From positions 1 through 58,120 of the forward strand of contig CALLIL010000036.1 in NCBI GenBank assembly GCA_938009755.1: a stretch of 58,120 bases of DNA, given 5' to 3'. The position numbers were made by a program, and so were the translations under genes. Under the pieces are notes generated by a model that was given only the letters and a program-made list of their open reading frames with translations, was not told the DNA's origin and made no database searches. Origin of the DNA: an uncultured Marinomonas sp. Its GTDB lineage: Bacteria > Pseudomonadota > Gammaproteobacteria > Pseudomonadales > Marinomonadaceae. Shown piece by piece: positions 34,669-42,915 of this stretch (positions are counted from its first letter, which is position 1; every line of letters begins with the position of its first letter).

Positions 34669-35514
34669 TTATAAGCTATTAAACAGTTGTGTAATAAAAT
34701 CTTCTTTTTCTTTATCTTGATCAATGAGGCTTAACACAACGGTCAAAAATGTCGAATCATGTTTCTTTTCAGTGGTGGCAACAGATTGCACATAATAATT
34801 TAAACGGTTTATCGTGCCTTTGTGTTCCAAATCCAATACAGCTTGCCCTAAGACTTGAGGCACCACATCGTCACTTTTTATCAACATTGTGGCTTCTTTC
34901 TTCGCAAATTGAATAACCATGCAACGAAACTGCTTATTCTCAAACCTCACACTAGTAGGGATTTTGACGTCTTTCACAGTGACGACAGGCGCATCAGGGT
35001 TTGTAAATTTCGTTGCTTCAACGGGTTTTGAAGACTTATTAGCTCCCATCAACACATCGATAGAAGCACTTTGAATACCTCCAGGTGCCGTACTATTACG
35101 AGGTGCTTTTGCCGTAAGTCGCTTTTCTAGACCGTGTTTTTTCGCCGCAGACATGATTTTACTGACAAGCTGTTCACCAGAGAATGGTTTACCAAGATAG
35201 TCCGTCACGCCCGACTGTGCAGCTTCAACCACATGGCTCTTATCACCTCGACTGGTGATCATTACAAACGGCACATCTTCTTTTTTGTAGGTTGGTTGCT
35301 CACGGCACCATTTCAGTAGTTCAAGACCTGTCATTTCAGGCATTTCCCAATCACACAAAATCATATCAAATTTTGTTTTATTGAGTAATTGCTGAGCTTT
35401 TCGGCCATTAACTGCATCTTCAATCTCAACCGCAGGAAACTGCTTACGCAAGGTTCTGCTAATTAAATCACGAGTAAAAGAGGCATCATCTACTATTAAA
35501 ACTTTTAACGACAT
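34669..35514 (-). CDS. Response regulator with C-terminal PilZ-like domain
   Basis: A 281-residue protein starting at ATG 35514, overlapping the cysZ stop (TGATG). The receiver domain is intact: D9-D10, phosphoacceptor D55 (MILCDWEMPEMTGLE) and lysine in DYLGKPFSGEQL. A linker follows, and residues about 170-275 form a beta-rich domain (IPTSVRFENKQFRCMV, ATMLIKSDDVVPQVLGQAVLDL) resembling PilZ folds but without the R-x-x-x-R and D-x-S-x-x-G motifs needed for c-di-GMP binding. A gene of this type sits near phoBR in Pseudomonas too. Output unknown. Confidence 0.7.
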   Translation of the reverse strand: MSLKVLIVDDASFTRDLISRTLRKQFPAVEIEDAVNGRKAQQLLNKTKFDMILCDWEMPEMTGLELLKWCREQPTYKKEDVPFVMITSRGDKSHVVEAAQSGVTDYLGKPFSGEQLVSKIMSAAKKHGLEKRLTAKAPRNSTAPGGIQSASIDVLMGANKSSKPVEATKFTNPDAPVVTVKDVKIPTSVRFENKQFRCMVIQFAKKEATMLIKSDDVVPQVLGQAVLDLEHKGTINRLNYYVQSVATTEKKHDSTFLTVVLSLIDQDKEKEDFITQLFNSL

Positions 35515-36293
35515 CACAATATTCCATTAGAGCGATCCAACAAGGCAGAAAAATCCCCATGTTCTGATCTGAAAGTCGAAACCCATAATAATGTTGCTGC
35601 AACGACAGCGATAGGCATGACAAATAAGTTAAAGAAAGGAATGGTTAGTCCAACCATTACAATTCCTCCAAACGTCCAGCACAATAAAGGCTTTGAGCGC
35701 AGCGCCATTCGCATATCATGAAATGTAATCTTGTTATTATCAAACGCATAATCCATGTACTGAAGCGCCAACATCCAAGTGGAAAACAATAATAATAGAA
35801 CAGGAGTAACAACATTCACCAGTGGAATAAAGGACAATAGCAACAATAAAATAAAACGAGGCAGAAAATACACGATTTTCTGCAGCTCTCTTTGCAAAGT
35901 TCGCCCGATAATCGCCATCACGACGCTCGTTGTTAAACGCTCCTCAAAAGTTTTTCCTGTTTTAATTTCTTCAACTTTCTCTGCTAAAAACGCCATAAAA
36001 GGTGCAGCAATGATATTAATGCCAACCGAAAAGCTGTAAAACAGCAGTACACTAATCACCACACCAAAAATAAAATTAAAAAACCAACTCAAAAATGACA
36101 ACCACTCAGGCAAGTAATCCATCGAGCTATTTAACAAACTATGGAAATAGCTAAATGCGACAATATAAAGCAATCCCATAAGAACAAAATTGGCGAGTAA
36201 AGGCACTAATATAAAGAGCCTCAAGGGTTTTGATAATACCAACGGCACCGCACTAAAAAAGGCACTAATCGCCTTAAAAGGGTGTGTAATCAC
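35514..36293 (-). CDS. cysZ: CysZ-family membrane protein (sulfate uptake)
   Basis: A 259-residue inner membrane protein of the CysZ/EI24 family. CysZ of E. coli takes up sulfate for cysteine synthesis. Conserved elements include the N-terminal FFSAVPLVLSKPLRLFILVPLLANF, the first hydrophobic pair, IIAAPFMAFLAEKVEE in the middle and the C-terminal hydrophobic pair around SFIPLVNVVTPVLLLLFSTW. Length agrees (253 in E. coli). It is cotranscribed with the response regulator. The symbol follows family similarity; function here is not otherwise shown. Confidence 0.82.
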   Translation of the reverse strand: MITHPFKAISAFFSAVPLVLSKPLRLFILVPLLANFVLMGLLYIVAFSYFHSLLNSSMDYLPEWLSFLSWFFNFIFGVVISVLLFYSFSVGINIIAAPFMAFLAEKVEEIKTGKTFEERLTTSVVMAIIGRTLQRELQKIVYFLPRFILLLLLSFIPLVNVVTPVLLLLFSTWMLALQYMDYAFDNNKITFHDMRMALRSKPLLCWTFGGIVMVGLTIPFFNLFVMPIAVVAATLLWVSTFRSEHGDFSALLDRSNGIL

Positions 36294-36582
36294 AAAAAGC
36301 GTTTCCTTTTCCTAAACGTATGAAAACAGAGAGTATCACGGCAGCTTTGATGGCTCCATAAGGCACTCGGGAAACAAAAAACGAATCCTTTCATTCCTTC
36401 ACAATAAATACGCTTTTTCTTCTTCAACCTTTATTCCATGCATAAGCTGATACGGAATTTCGATTGTGACCTTTAGCTGGTTGAGGAATTATGAAAGCGT
36501 AAGGTGAATACAACGCGATTGCTGTACCACTCAAGTCAATCAAAAGTACTCTCATAAAGCCAATAAACAAAGGAACCTAAGA
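36294..36582. other. Intergenic region upstream of oppA
   Basis: A 289-base gap between the divergent cysZ and oppA genes. I see no open frame, hairpin or recognisable operator. AAAGGAAC eight bases before the oppA ATG is its ribosome binding site. The two divergent promoters must lie here. Confidence 0.5.
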
Positions 36583-38193
36583 ATGAAAAAAACATTACTT
36601 GCCAGCGCTATCATGGCGACGTCTCTTTTCGCACTGCACGCTCAAGCCGCTGACGTTCCAGCAGGCACCCAACTTGCTGCAGTACAAGAAATCGTTCGTG
36701 GCGGTGGCTCAGAACCAGCCACATTAGACCCGCAAAAAATTGAAGGCACACCAGGTTCACTTCGTGCAGCGGATCTTTTTGAAGGTTTATACAACCAAGA
36801 TGGCGATGGCAACCTAGTGCCAGGTGTTGCCAAGAGCTACACAGCGAACGCAGATAACACTGTGTATACTTTCACCTTACGCGAAGACGCAAAATGGTCG
36901 AACGGCGACCCAGTAACGGCTCACGATTTTGTTTACGGCTTCACACGTGCCGTTGATCCAGAAACGGCCTCACCTTACGCGTGGTTCATTGAAATCCCTT
37001 CTATTGTCAATGCCTCTAAAATCATTGCGGGTGAAGCAGACCCAAGCACATTAGGCGTAAAAGCCATCGACGATTACACTTTCCAAGTGAATCTTGAACG
37101 CCCTGTTCCTTACTTTGTAAAAATGACCTCACACCAAACCATGTTCCCTGCGCCAAAAGCCACCATTGAAAAATGGGGAAGCGAATGGACAAAAGCCGAG
37201 CACATTGTTTCTAACGGCGCGTACAAAATGGACGAATGGGTTGTAAACGAGAAGATGGTATTTTCTCGCAATGAAAACTATTGGAATAACGACAAAACCG
37301 TCATCAATAAAGTGACTATTTTGCCGATCGAATCACCGAACGCAGAATTGAAACGCTTCCAAGCAGGACAAATGGACCTAAGCTACGAGCTACCAAACGA
37401 TCACTTCAAGCAACTTACTCGCGACATACCAGATCAAGTCGTTGTGACGCCTATGTTGGGCACTTACTACTATCAGTTCAACACAACCAAAGCGCCTTAC
37501 AACGACGTTCGTGTTCGTAAAGCCTTATCTTATGCCATTGATCGAGATGTCATTACTAAGTTTGTTGCAGGCACAGGTGAGATTCCAGCTTACTCTTTCA
37601 CACCAGAAGTGGTAAACGGCTTTAATCCAGCAACACCAGATTACGCCACTTGGACACAAAAAGAACGCAACGAAAAAGCCAAAGCCCTAATGGAAGAAGC
37701 GGGCTTTTCTAAGAGCAACCCACTGTCCTTCACGCTGCTTTACAACACCAATGAAAACCACAAGAAACTTGCCATTGCCATTTCTTCCATGTGGAAAAAA
37801 ACCTTGGGCGTTAACGTTACACTGGAAAACCAAGAGTGGAAAACCTACATAGAAACGAAGAAACATCAGCAATTTGATGTGGCTCGCGCCGGATGGATTG
37901 GTGATTACAACGAAGCCTCTACCATGTTGGATCTATTGACCTCATCTCATGGTAACAACGACGGTAAATACAGTAACGCAGAGTACGACAAATTGTTGAA
38001 TGAAGCGAAAACCAGTCACGACCCTTCCGCTAACTACAACAAAGCCGAAGAAATCGCCATTGCTCAAGACATGGCGGTCGCACCTATCTACCAGTACGTG
38101 ACTAAGCGTTTGGTCAAACCTTATGTAGGCGGTTACTTCCCTAACCCTGAAGATAAGATTTACACCCGCGACATGTACATCATTAAGCACTAA
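36583..38193 (+). CDS. oppA: Oligopeptide-binding protein OppA
   Basis: Periplasmic peptide-binding protein of an ABC importer, 536 residues with a signal peptide (1-22, HAQAAD). The SBP_bac_5 signature is clear: GGGSEPATLDPQKIEGTPGS, DLFEGLY, LREDAKWSNGDPVTAHDFVYGF and, later, RKALSYAIDRDVI. The Opp/MppA group is indicated by the long form and by the DPQKIEG motif. It begins oppABCDF; a hairpin separates it from oppB. Confidence 0.92.
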   Translation: MKKTLLASAIMATSLFALHAQAADVPAGTQLAAVQEIVRGGGSEPATLDPQKIEGTPGSLRAADLFEGLYNQDGDGNLVPGVAKSYTANADNTVYTFTLREDAKWSNGDPVTAHDFVYGFTRAVDPETASPYAWFIEIPSIVNASKIIAGEADPSTLGVKAIDDYTFQVNLERPVPYFVKMTSHQTMFPAPKATIEKWGSEWTKAEHIVSNGAYKMDEWVVNEKMVFSRNENYWNNDKTVINKVTILPIESPNAELKRFQAGQMDLSYELPNDHFKQLTRDIPDQVVVTPMLGTYYYQFNTTKAPYNDVRVRKALSYAIDRDVITKFVAGTGEIPAYSFTPEVVNGFNPATPDYATWTQKERNEKAKALMEEAGFSKSNPLSFTLLYNTNENHKKLAIAISSMWKKTLGVNVTLENQEWKTYIETKKHQQFDVARAGWIGDYNEASTMLDLLTSSHGNNDGKYSNAEYDKLLNEAKTSHDPSANYNKAEEIAIAQDMAVAPIYQYVTKRLVKPYVGGYFPNPEDKIYTRDMYIIKH

Positions 38194-38230
38194 ATCACTT
38201 TAGTAGCTGACTTGAAGGCAAAAACCAAGG

Positions 38231-38261
38231 TTCTGTTTCTGTCATTTGGACAGAAGCAGAA
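38231..38261 (+). other. Intercistronic hairpin between oppA and oppB
   Basis: TTCTGTTTCTGTC and GACAGAAGCAGAA pair over 13 positions (one G-U) with a five-base loop, 38 bases after the oppA stop. It lacks a directly adjacent T-run (a TTTTT follows 10 bases later), so partial termination or RNA stabilisation is likely. Confidence 0.6.
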
Positions 38262-38337
38262 TCTAGGTTCTTTTTGATCCATCAATAGATCGTCAATATT
38301 AGCGCGTATTCGTTACGCCTAGTTCGGTAAGAATCTT

Positions 38338-39258
38338 ATGTTTACATTTGTTTTGAAGCGCGTGCTGGAAGCCATCCCAACGCTGCTCATCTTAATTACA
38401 GTATCTTTCTTCTTGATGCACTCTGCACCAGGAAGTCCATTCTCCAGCGAGCGCACTCTTCCACCCGAAGTATTAGCAAACATTAATGCCAAATACCATT
38501 TGGATGAACCTGTTATAAACCAATACTTTTATTATTTAGGCGGATTATTACAAGGCGATTTAGGCCCTTCCTTCCGATACAAAGATTTCACTATCAATGA
38601 ATTGATCGCGCAAAGCTTCCCTGTTTCTGCAGAAATTGGCATCTGGTCATTTATTGTCGCCTTGCTGATTGGTGTCGGTTGCGGCGTGATTGCCGCCTTA
38701 CGACAAAACTCGTGGATTGACTACAGTGTCATGGGCTTTGCCAACCTTGGCATCGTGCTACCCAACTTTGTATTGGCTCCTTTGTGTATTTTATTTTTCT
38801 CTATCTACAATCATTGGCTACCTCCGGGCGGTTGGAATGGCGGCGCTTGGCCTTACTTGGTGATGCCAGTGATCGCCATGTCCACCAGCTACATTGCCCA
38901 AATCGCTCGTATCACCCGCGGCAGCATGATTGAAACCATGCATTCCAATTTCATTCGTACGGCGAAGGCAAAAGGCTTACCTAAGCATCGCATTATTCTC
39001 CAGCACGCTTTACGCCCAGCTATGTTGCCTGTGATTTCTTATCTTGGGCCTGCGTTTGTCGGCATTGTGACCGGCTCAGTGATCGTGGACGTGTATTTTG
39101 GCACAGGTGGCATTGGCCAACATTTCATCAATGGCGCATTAAACCGTGATTATTCCATGGTCATGGGCGTGACAATTCTCGTCGGCACCTTAACCATTCT
39201 TTTCAACGCCATTGTCGATGTTTTATACGCCGTCATCGATCCGAAAATCCGTTATTAA
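38338..39258 (+). CDS. oppB: Oligopeptide ABC permease OppB
   Basis: A 306-residue inner membrane permease. The start MFTFVLKRVLEAIPTLLILI and the RITRGSMIETMHSNFIRTAKAKGL EAA loop are typical of OppB, as is the motif HALRPAMLPVISYLGP. Six membrane segments are evident. It pairs with OppC to form the channel. Spacing of 9 bases to oppC marks one operon. Confidence 0.95.
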   Translation: MFTFVLKRVLEAIPTLLILITVSFFLMHSAPGSPFSSERTLPPEVLANINAKYHLDEPVINQYFYYLGGLLQGDLGPSFRYKDFTINELIAQSFPVSAEIGIWSFIVALLIGVGCGVIAALRQNSWIDYSVMGFANLGIVLPNFVLAPLCILFFSIYNHWLPPGGWNGGAWPYLVMPVIAMSTSYIAQIARITRGSMIETMHSNFIRTAKAKGLPKHRIILQHALRPAMLPVISYLGPAFVGIVTGSVIVDVYFGTGGIGQHFINGALNRDYSMVMGVTILVGTLTILFNAIVDVLYAVIDPKIRY

Positions 39259-39267
39259 GGCCTCATT

Positions 39268-40194
39268 ATGATTACCAACAAAGACAAAGTTCAGGCCGTT
39301 GAACAATTCGCCCAACAGGTGGTGGAAGTAGAAGGCCGCAGTTTATGGCAAGACGCCCGTCGTCGCTTTTTCTCTAACCACGCGGCTGTTGTCAGCCTCA
39401 TCGTGCTTGCCTTGATTACCTCGATTGCACTCTTAGGGCCTTTCCTCAGCCAATGGCATTACGAAGACATCGATTGGGAAGCGCTGTCTGATATTTCCGT
39501 ATTAGGCCGCCCGAACATAGAAAACGGTCACTATTTTGGTACCGACACATTAGGACGCGATATTTTCGTACGCACCATGCAAGGAGGCCAAATTTCCTTA
39601 TTGGTGGGTGTTTTAGGCAGTTTTGTTGCCATTGTGATTGGCACGCTTTATGGCGCCACATCAGGTTATCTTGGCGGGCGCGTTGATAGCGTGATGATGC
39701 GCTTTCTAGAAATCCTAAACTCATTTCCTTTCATGTTTTTCGTGATTATTTTGATGACGTTATTTGGTCGTCAAATATTCCTTATCTTCGTCGCCATTGG
39801 CGCGATTTCTTGGCTCGACATGGCTCGAATCGTTCGTGGGCAAACGTTGAGTTTGAAAAACAAAGAATACATAGAAGCCGCTTACGCTTGTGGTGTGTCG
39901 ACACCAAAAATCATTTTACGTCACATCGTGCCAAACGTGCTTGGCATTGTCGTGGTGTACGCCACGCTATTGGTACCAAACATGATCTTGCTGGAATCTT
40001 TTATCAGCTTCTTAGGCCTTGGCGTACAAGAGCCAATGACGAGCTGGGGCGCATTGATTTCAGAAGGCGCGCAAAACATGGAGATCGCCATCTGGCAACT
40101 GGCTTGGCCATTAGGCTTCCTTGTGGTGACCTTGTTTTGCTTTAACTTCCTCGGCGACGGCTTACGAGACGCGCTTGACCCGAAAGACCGCTAA
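39268..40194 (+). CDS. oppC: Oligopeptide ABC permease OppC
   Basis: A 308-residue permease with a long cytosolic N-terminus (SLWQDARRRFFSNHAAVVSLIVLALI), the periplasmic HYFGTDTLGRDIFVRTMQGG motif found in OppC/DppC, and the EAA loop EYIEAAYACGVSTPKIILRHIVPN. It forms the translocation pore with OppB. An AGGAGG sequence at its end serves oppD. Confidence 0.95.
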   Translation: MITNKDKVQAVEQFAQQVVEVEGRSLWQDARRRFFSNHAAVVSLIVLALITSIALLGPFLSQWHYEDIDWEALSDISVLGRPNIENGHYFGTDTLGRDIFVRTMQGGQISLLVGVLGSFVAIVIGTLYGATSGYLGGRVDSVMMRFLEILNSFPFMFFVIILMTLFGRQIFLIFVAIGAISWLDMARIVRGQTLSLKNKEYIEAAYACGVSTPKIILRHIVPNVLGIVVVYATLLVPNMILLESFISFLGLGVQEPMTSWGALISEGAQNMEIAIWQLAWPLGFLVVTLFCFNFLGDGLRDALDPKDR

Positions 40195-40203
40195 GGAGGA
40201 TTT

Positions 40204-41202
40204 ATGTCATTAGCCACAGAATTACACACGGCAGAGCCATTACTTGAAGTCGACAATTTACAAGTAAAATTCGCCACGCCAGACGGCTTCGTCACCGCCG
40301 TGAACAACTTAAATTTCGCCCTTGCACAAGGAGAAACCTTGGGCATCGTTGGTGAATCCGGCTCAGGCAAAAGCCAAACGGCTTTCGCGTTAATGGGGTT
40401 GCTCGCGAACAACGGCATCATAGAAGGCGAAGCGCGTTTCGAAGGCAGGAATATCTTATCTTTGAACGAAAAAGCCATGAATCGCATTCGCTCAAAAGAC
40501 ATCGCGATGATTTTCCAAGACCCAATGACCTCATTGAACCCTTATATGAAGGTCGGCAAACAATTAATGGAAGTCTTGATGCTACACAAAGGCATGAGCA
40601 AAGCGGACGCCTTTGAAGCGTCCGTTCACATGCTCGACGCCGTAAAAATGCCAGAAGCGCGCAAACGCATGAACATGTATCCACACGAATTTTCTGGCGG
40701 CATGCGTCAGCGTGTCATGATTGCCATGGCGTTATTGTGCCAACCTAAATTGCTGATCGCAGACGAGCCAACCACGGCGTTGGATGTGACGGTTCAGGCG
40801 CAAATTCTTACGTTACTGAATGAGCTCAAAGACGACTTCAATACCTCCATCATTATGATTACGCATGATCTTGGTGTCGTCGCTGGTTTGTGTGACAAAG
40901 TACTCGTTATGTACGCGGGGCGAACCATGGAATATGGCTCTGCGGAAGACGTGTTTTATCGCCCAACGCACCCGTACACACAAGGCCTCTTAAACGCCAT
41001 TCCTCGTTTAGACAACGAAGGCAGTGTGTTGGCGACCATTCCAGGAAATCCACCTAACTTGCTGAACTTACCTTCTGGTTGCCCTTTTGAAGCGCGCTGT
41101 GAATTTGCCAAAGAGCGCTGTGTAAACATCGCGCCAAGCCTCGAAACTTTTGCCTCAGGGCAAATGAGCGCTTGCCATAAAACAACAGAAGGCTGGGCAT
41201 AA
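40204..41202 (+). CDS. oppD: Oligopeptide ABC ATPase OppD
   Basis: A 332-residue ATPase with Walker A GESGSGKSQ, signature FSGGMRQRVMIAMAL, Walker B KLLIADEPTTALD and the C-terminal oligopeptide transporter domain holding cysteines of the type CPFEARCEFAKERC, which in OppD/DppD relatives carry an iron-sulfur cluster. Ribosome binding is by AAGGAGG. It works with OppF as a heterodimer. Confidence 0.94.
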   Translation: MSLATELHTAEPLLEVDNLQVKFATPDGFVTAVNNLNFALAQGETLGIVGESGSGKSQTAFALMGLLANNGIIEGEARFEGRNILSLNEKAMNRIRSKDIAMIFQDPMTSLNPYMKVGKQLMEVLMLHKGMSKADAFEASVHMLDAVKMPEARKRMNMYPHEFSGGMRQRVMIAMALLCQPKLLIADEPTTALDVTVQAQILTLLNELKDDFNTSIIMITHDLGVVAGLCDKVLVMYAGRTMEYGSAEDVFYRPTHPYTQGLLNAIPRLDNEGSVLATIPGNPPNLLNLPSGCPFEARCEFAKERCVNIAPSLETFASGQMSACHKTTEGWA

Positions 41203-41204
41203 TC

Positions 41205-42227
41205 ATGACAATTGAACACACCGTTGCAGAACAAAACAACAACGTCTTAATGACAGTGAAAGACTTAAAAGTCCATTTCAATATCAAATCAGACAACGCA
41301 TGGCCATGGGAAAAAGGCCAAGCGCTAAAAGCCGTTGATGGCGTGAATTTAACCATTTACGAAGGGGAAACTCTTGGTGTCGTAGGCGAATCTGGTTGCG
41401 GAAAATCCACTCTAGCCCGAGCGCTGCTTCGTCTTGTGCCGATTACAGAAGGCAATGTGGTTTGGCTTGGACAAGACTTAACCGGCCTTGATAAAAAGCA
41501 AATGCGCGACAAACGCCAAGAGCTGCAAATGATTTTCCAAGATCCACTGGCGTCACTTGATCCTCGTATGACAGTGGGCGACATCATTGCAGAGCCACTG
41601 AAAACCTTTAAACCAGAGTTGTCTAAAGAAGACGTCAAAAACGAAGTACGCCAAATCATGAACCGCGTGGGCTTATTACCTAACGTGATTAACCGTTATC
41701 CCCATGAATTTTCTGGCGGTCAATGTCAACGAATTGGGATTGCCCGCGCGTTGATTTTAAAACCCAAGTTGATTGTGTGTGATGAGCCCGTTTCCGCGTT
41801 GGATGTGTCTATTCAGGCGCAAGTGGTGAACTTGCTCAAAGAGTTACAAGAAGAGATGAACTTGTCTTTGGTATTCATCGCACACGATTTGAGTGTAGTG
41901 AAACACATCTCTGACCGTGTTTTAGTCATGTATTTGGGCAACCCTGTTGAGCTGGCCAGCAAAAAATCTCTCTATGACAACCCTCAACATCCTTACACGA
42001 AAGCTTTGATGTCAGCGGTGCCAGTTCCAGACCCAAAAATAGAGAGAGGCAAAACCATTCAGCTACTGGCGGGAGACTTACCCTCTCCTATTAATCCGCC
42101 ATCTGGTTGTGTATTTCGTACACGTTGCCCTCATGCAAATGAAACCTGCTCTACTGAAAAACCTTTGCTTAGTGCATTTTCTGATGTGCATCAGGTCGCG
42201 TGTTCGCGCTTAGCCGACATAAAATGA
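41205..42227 (+). CDS. oppF: Oligopeptide ABC ATPase OppF
   Basis: A 340-residue ATPase partnering OppD: Walker A GESGCGKST, signature FSGGQCQRIGIARAL, Walker B KLIVCDEPVSALD, and the C-terminal PTHPYT-like HPYTKALMSAVP followed by the cysteine motif CVFRTRCPHANETC. It completes the oppABCDF operon. A hairpin follows its stop codon. Confidence 0.94.
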   Translation: MTIEHTVAEQNNNVLMTVKDLKVHFNIKSDNAWPWEKGQALKAVDGVNLTIYEGETLGVVGESGCGKSTLARALLRLVPITEGNVVWLGQDLTGLDKKQMRDKRQELQMIFQDPLASLDPRMTVGDIIAEPLKTFKPELSKEDVKNEVRQIMNRVGLLPNVINRYPHEFSGGQCQRIGIARALILKPKLIVCDEPVSALDVSIQAQVVNLLKELQEEMNLSLVFIAHDLSVVKHISDRVLVMYLGNPVELASKKSLYDNPQHPYTKALMSAVPVPDPKIERGKTIQLLAGDLPSPINPPSGCVFRTRCPHANETCSTEKPLLSAFSDVHQVACSRLADIK

Positions 42228-42236
42228 TCTTGAAAG

Positions 42237-42266
42237 CCAGTCTATTATGACTCAATAGACTGGTTT
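42237..42266 (+). terminator. Probable terminator of the opp operon
   Basis: CCAGTCTATT and AATAGACTGG form a perfect ten-base stem with a seven-base loop, followed by TTTAT. The T-run is short, so termination may be partial. Confidence 0.65.
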
Positions 42267-42401
42267 ATAGAGCGCCATGCATAGAAATCAATTACGAATA
42301 AAATCAAACTTTTTTACACTCTTCTTGAAATAACCGCCATAATATTAAGGCTTTAGTATTATTTAATATGTCACCTCTTTCGCTTTCTATTTGGAGCTTT
42401 T

Positions 42402-42911
42402 ATGCGTTTTCGGTTATTCGCTACTTCTCTATTACTGTGTTCACTGTCAACGCTCTCTTATGCCCTCGAAAAACCAACTGGTCGAACTATACTCAGCGTA
42501 TCTGGCGCAATCGAAACCACCAACACTAATGACAGTGCAAGCTTTGATTTAAACATGCTAAACGCTTTACCTCAGCATACCGTCGTAACAGAGAACCCGT
42601 GGGCCGAAGGCGTACATACTTACCGAGGTTTTTCAGTCGCCAGTTTATTAGAGAAAATAGGCAACAAAGGAAACCTCTTACAAGTCTTTGCTATGAATGG
42701 GTATATGACCGAAATACCGATTAATGACTTCCTTGAAAAAGGGGCCATCTTTGCAACTCATCAGGACGGCAAAAACATGAGCATTCGCAACCTTGGTCCG
42801 ATTATGGTGATTTACCCGTTCGATTCACAACCAGAACTTAGAAACGAAATCTTTTATAGCCGTTCTATTTGGCAAATTAATAAAATTAAATCCATCGTCA
42901 CCACGGAGTAA
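42402..42911 (+). CDS. Periplasmic molybdopterin-fold protein without Mo ligand
   Basis: A 169-residue secreted protein (signal peptide about 1-21, ending LSYA). The mature part follows the oxidoreductase molybdopterin-binding fold (sulfite oxidase-like): ILSVSG, then YRGFSVASLLEKIG, FAMNGYMTEIPINDFL, and IRNLGPIMVIYPF with RSIWQI. The mature sequence contains no cysteine, so the molybdenum ligand of true sulfite oxidases is absent and catalysis is unlikely. It is separated by four bases from a histidine kinase gene, suggesting a periplasmic sensing partner. Ligand unknown. TTTGGAG precedes the start. Confidence 0.7.
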   Translation: MRFRLFATSLLLCSLSTLSYALEKPTGRTILSVSGAIETTNTNDSASFDLNMLNALPQHTVVTENPWAEGVHTYRGFSVASLLEKIGNKGNLLQVFAMNGYMTEIPINDFLEKGAIFATHQDGKNMSIRNLGPIMVIYPFDSQPELRNEIFYSRSIWQINKIKSIVTTE

Positions 42912-42915
42912 TAAA

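Noticed and set aside
40191-41356. Long reverse-strand ORFs across oppD and oppF
   Set aside because: They are antisense frames of conserved ATPase genes with no family similarity; codon bias on the forward strand explains them.
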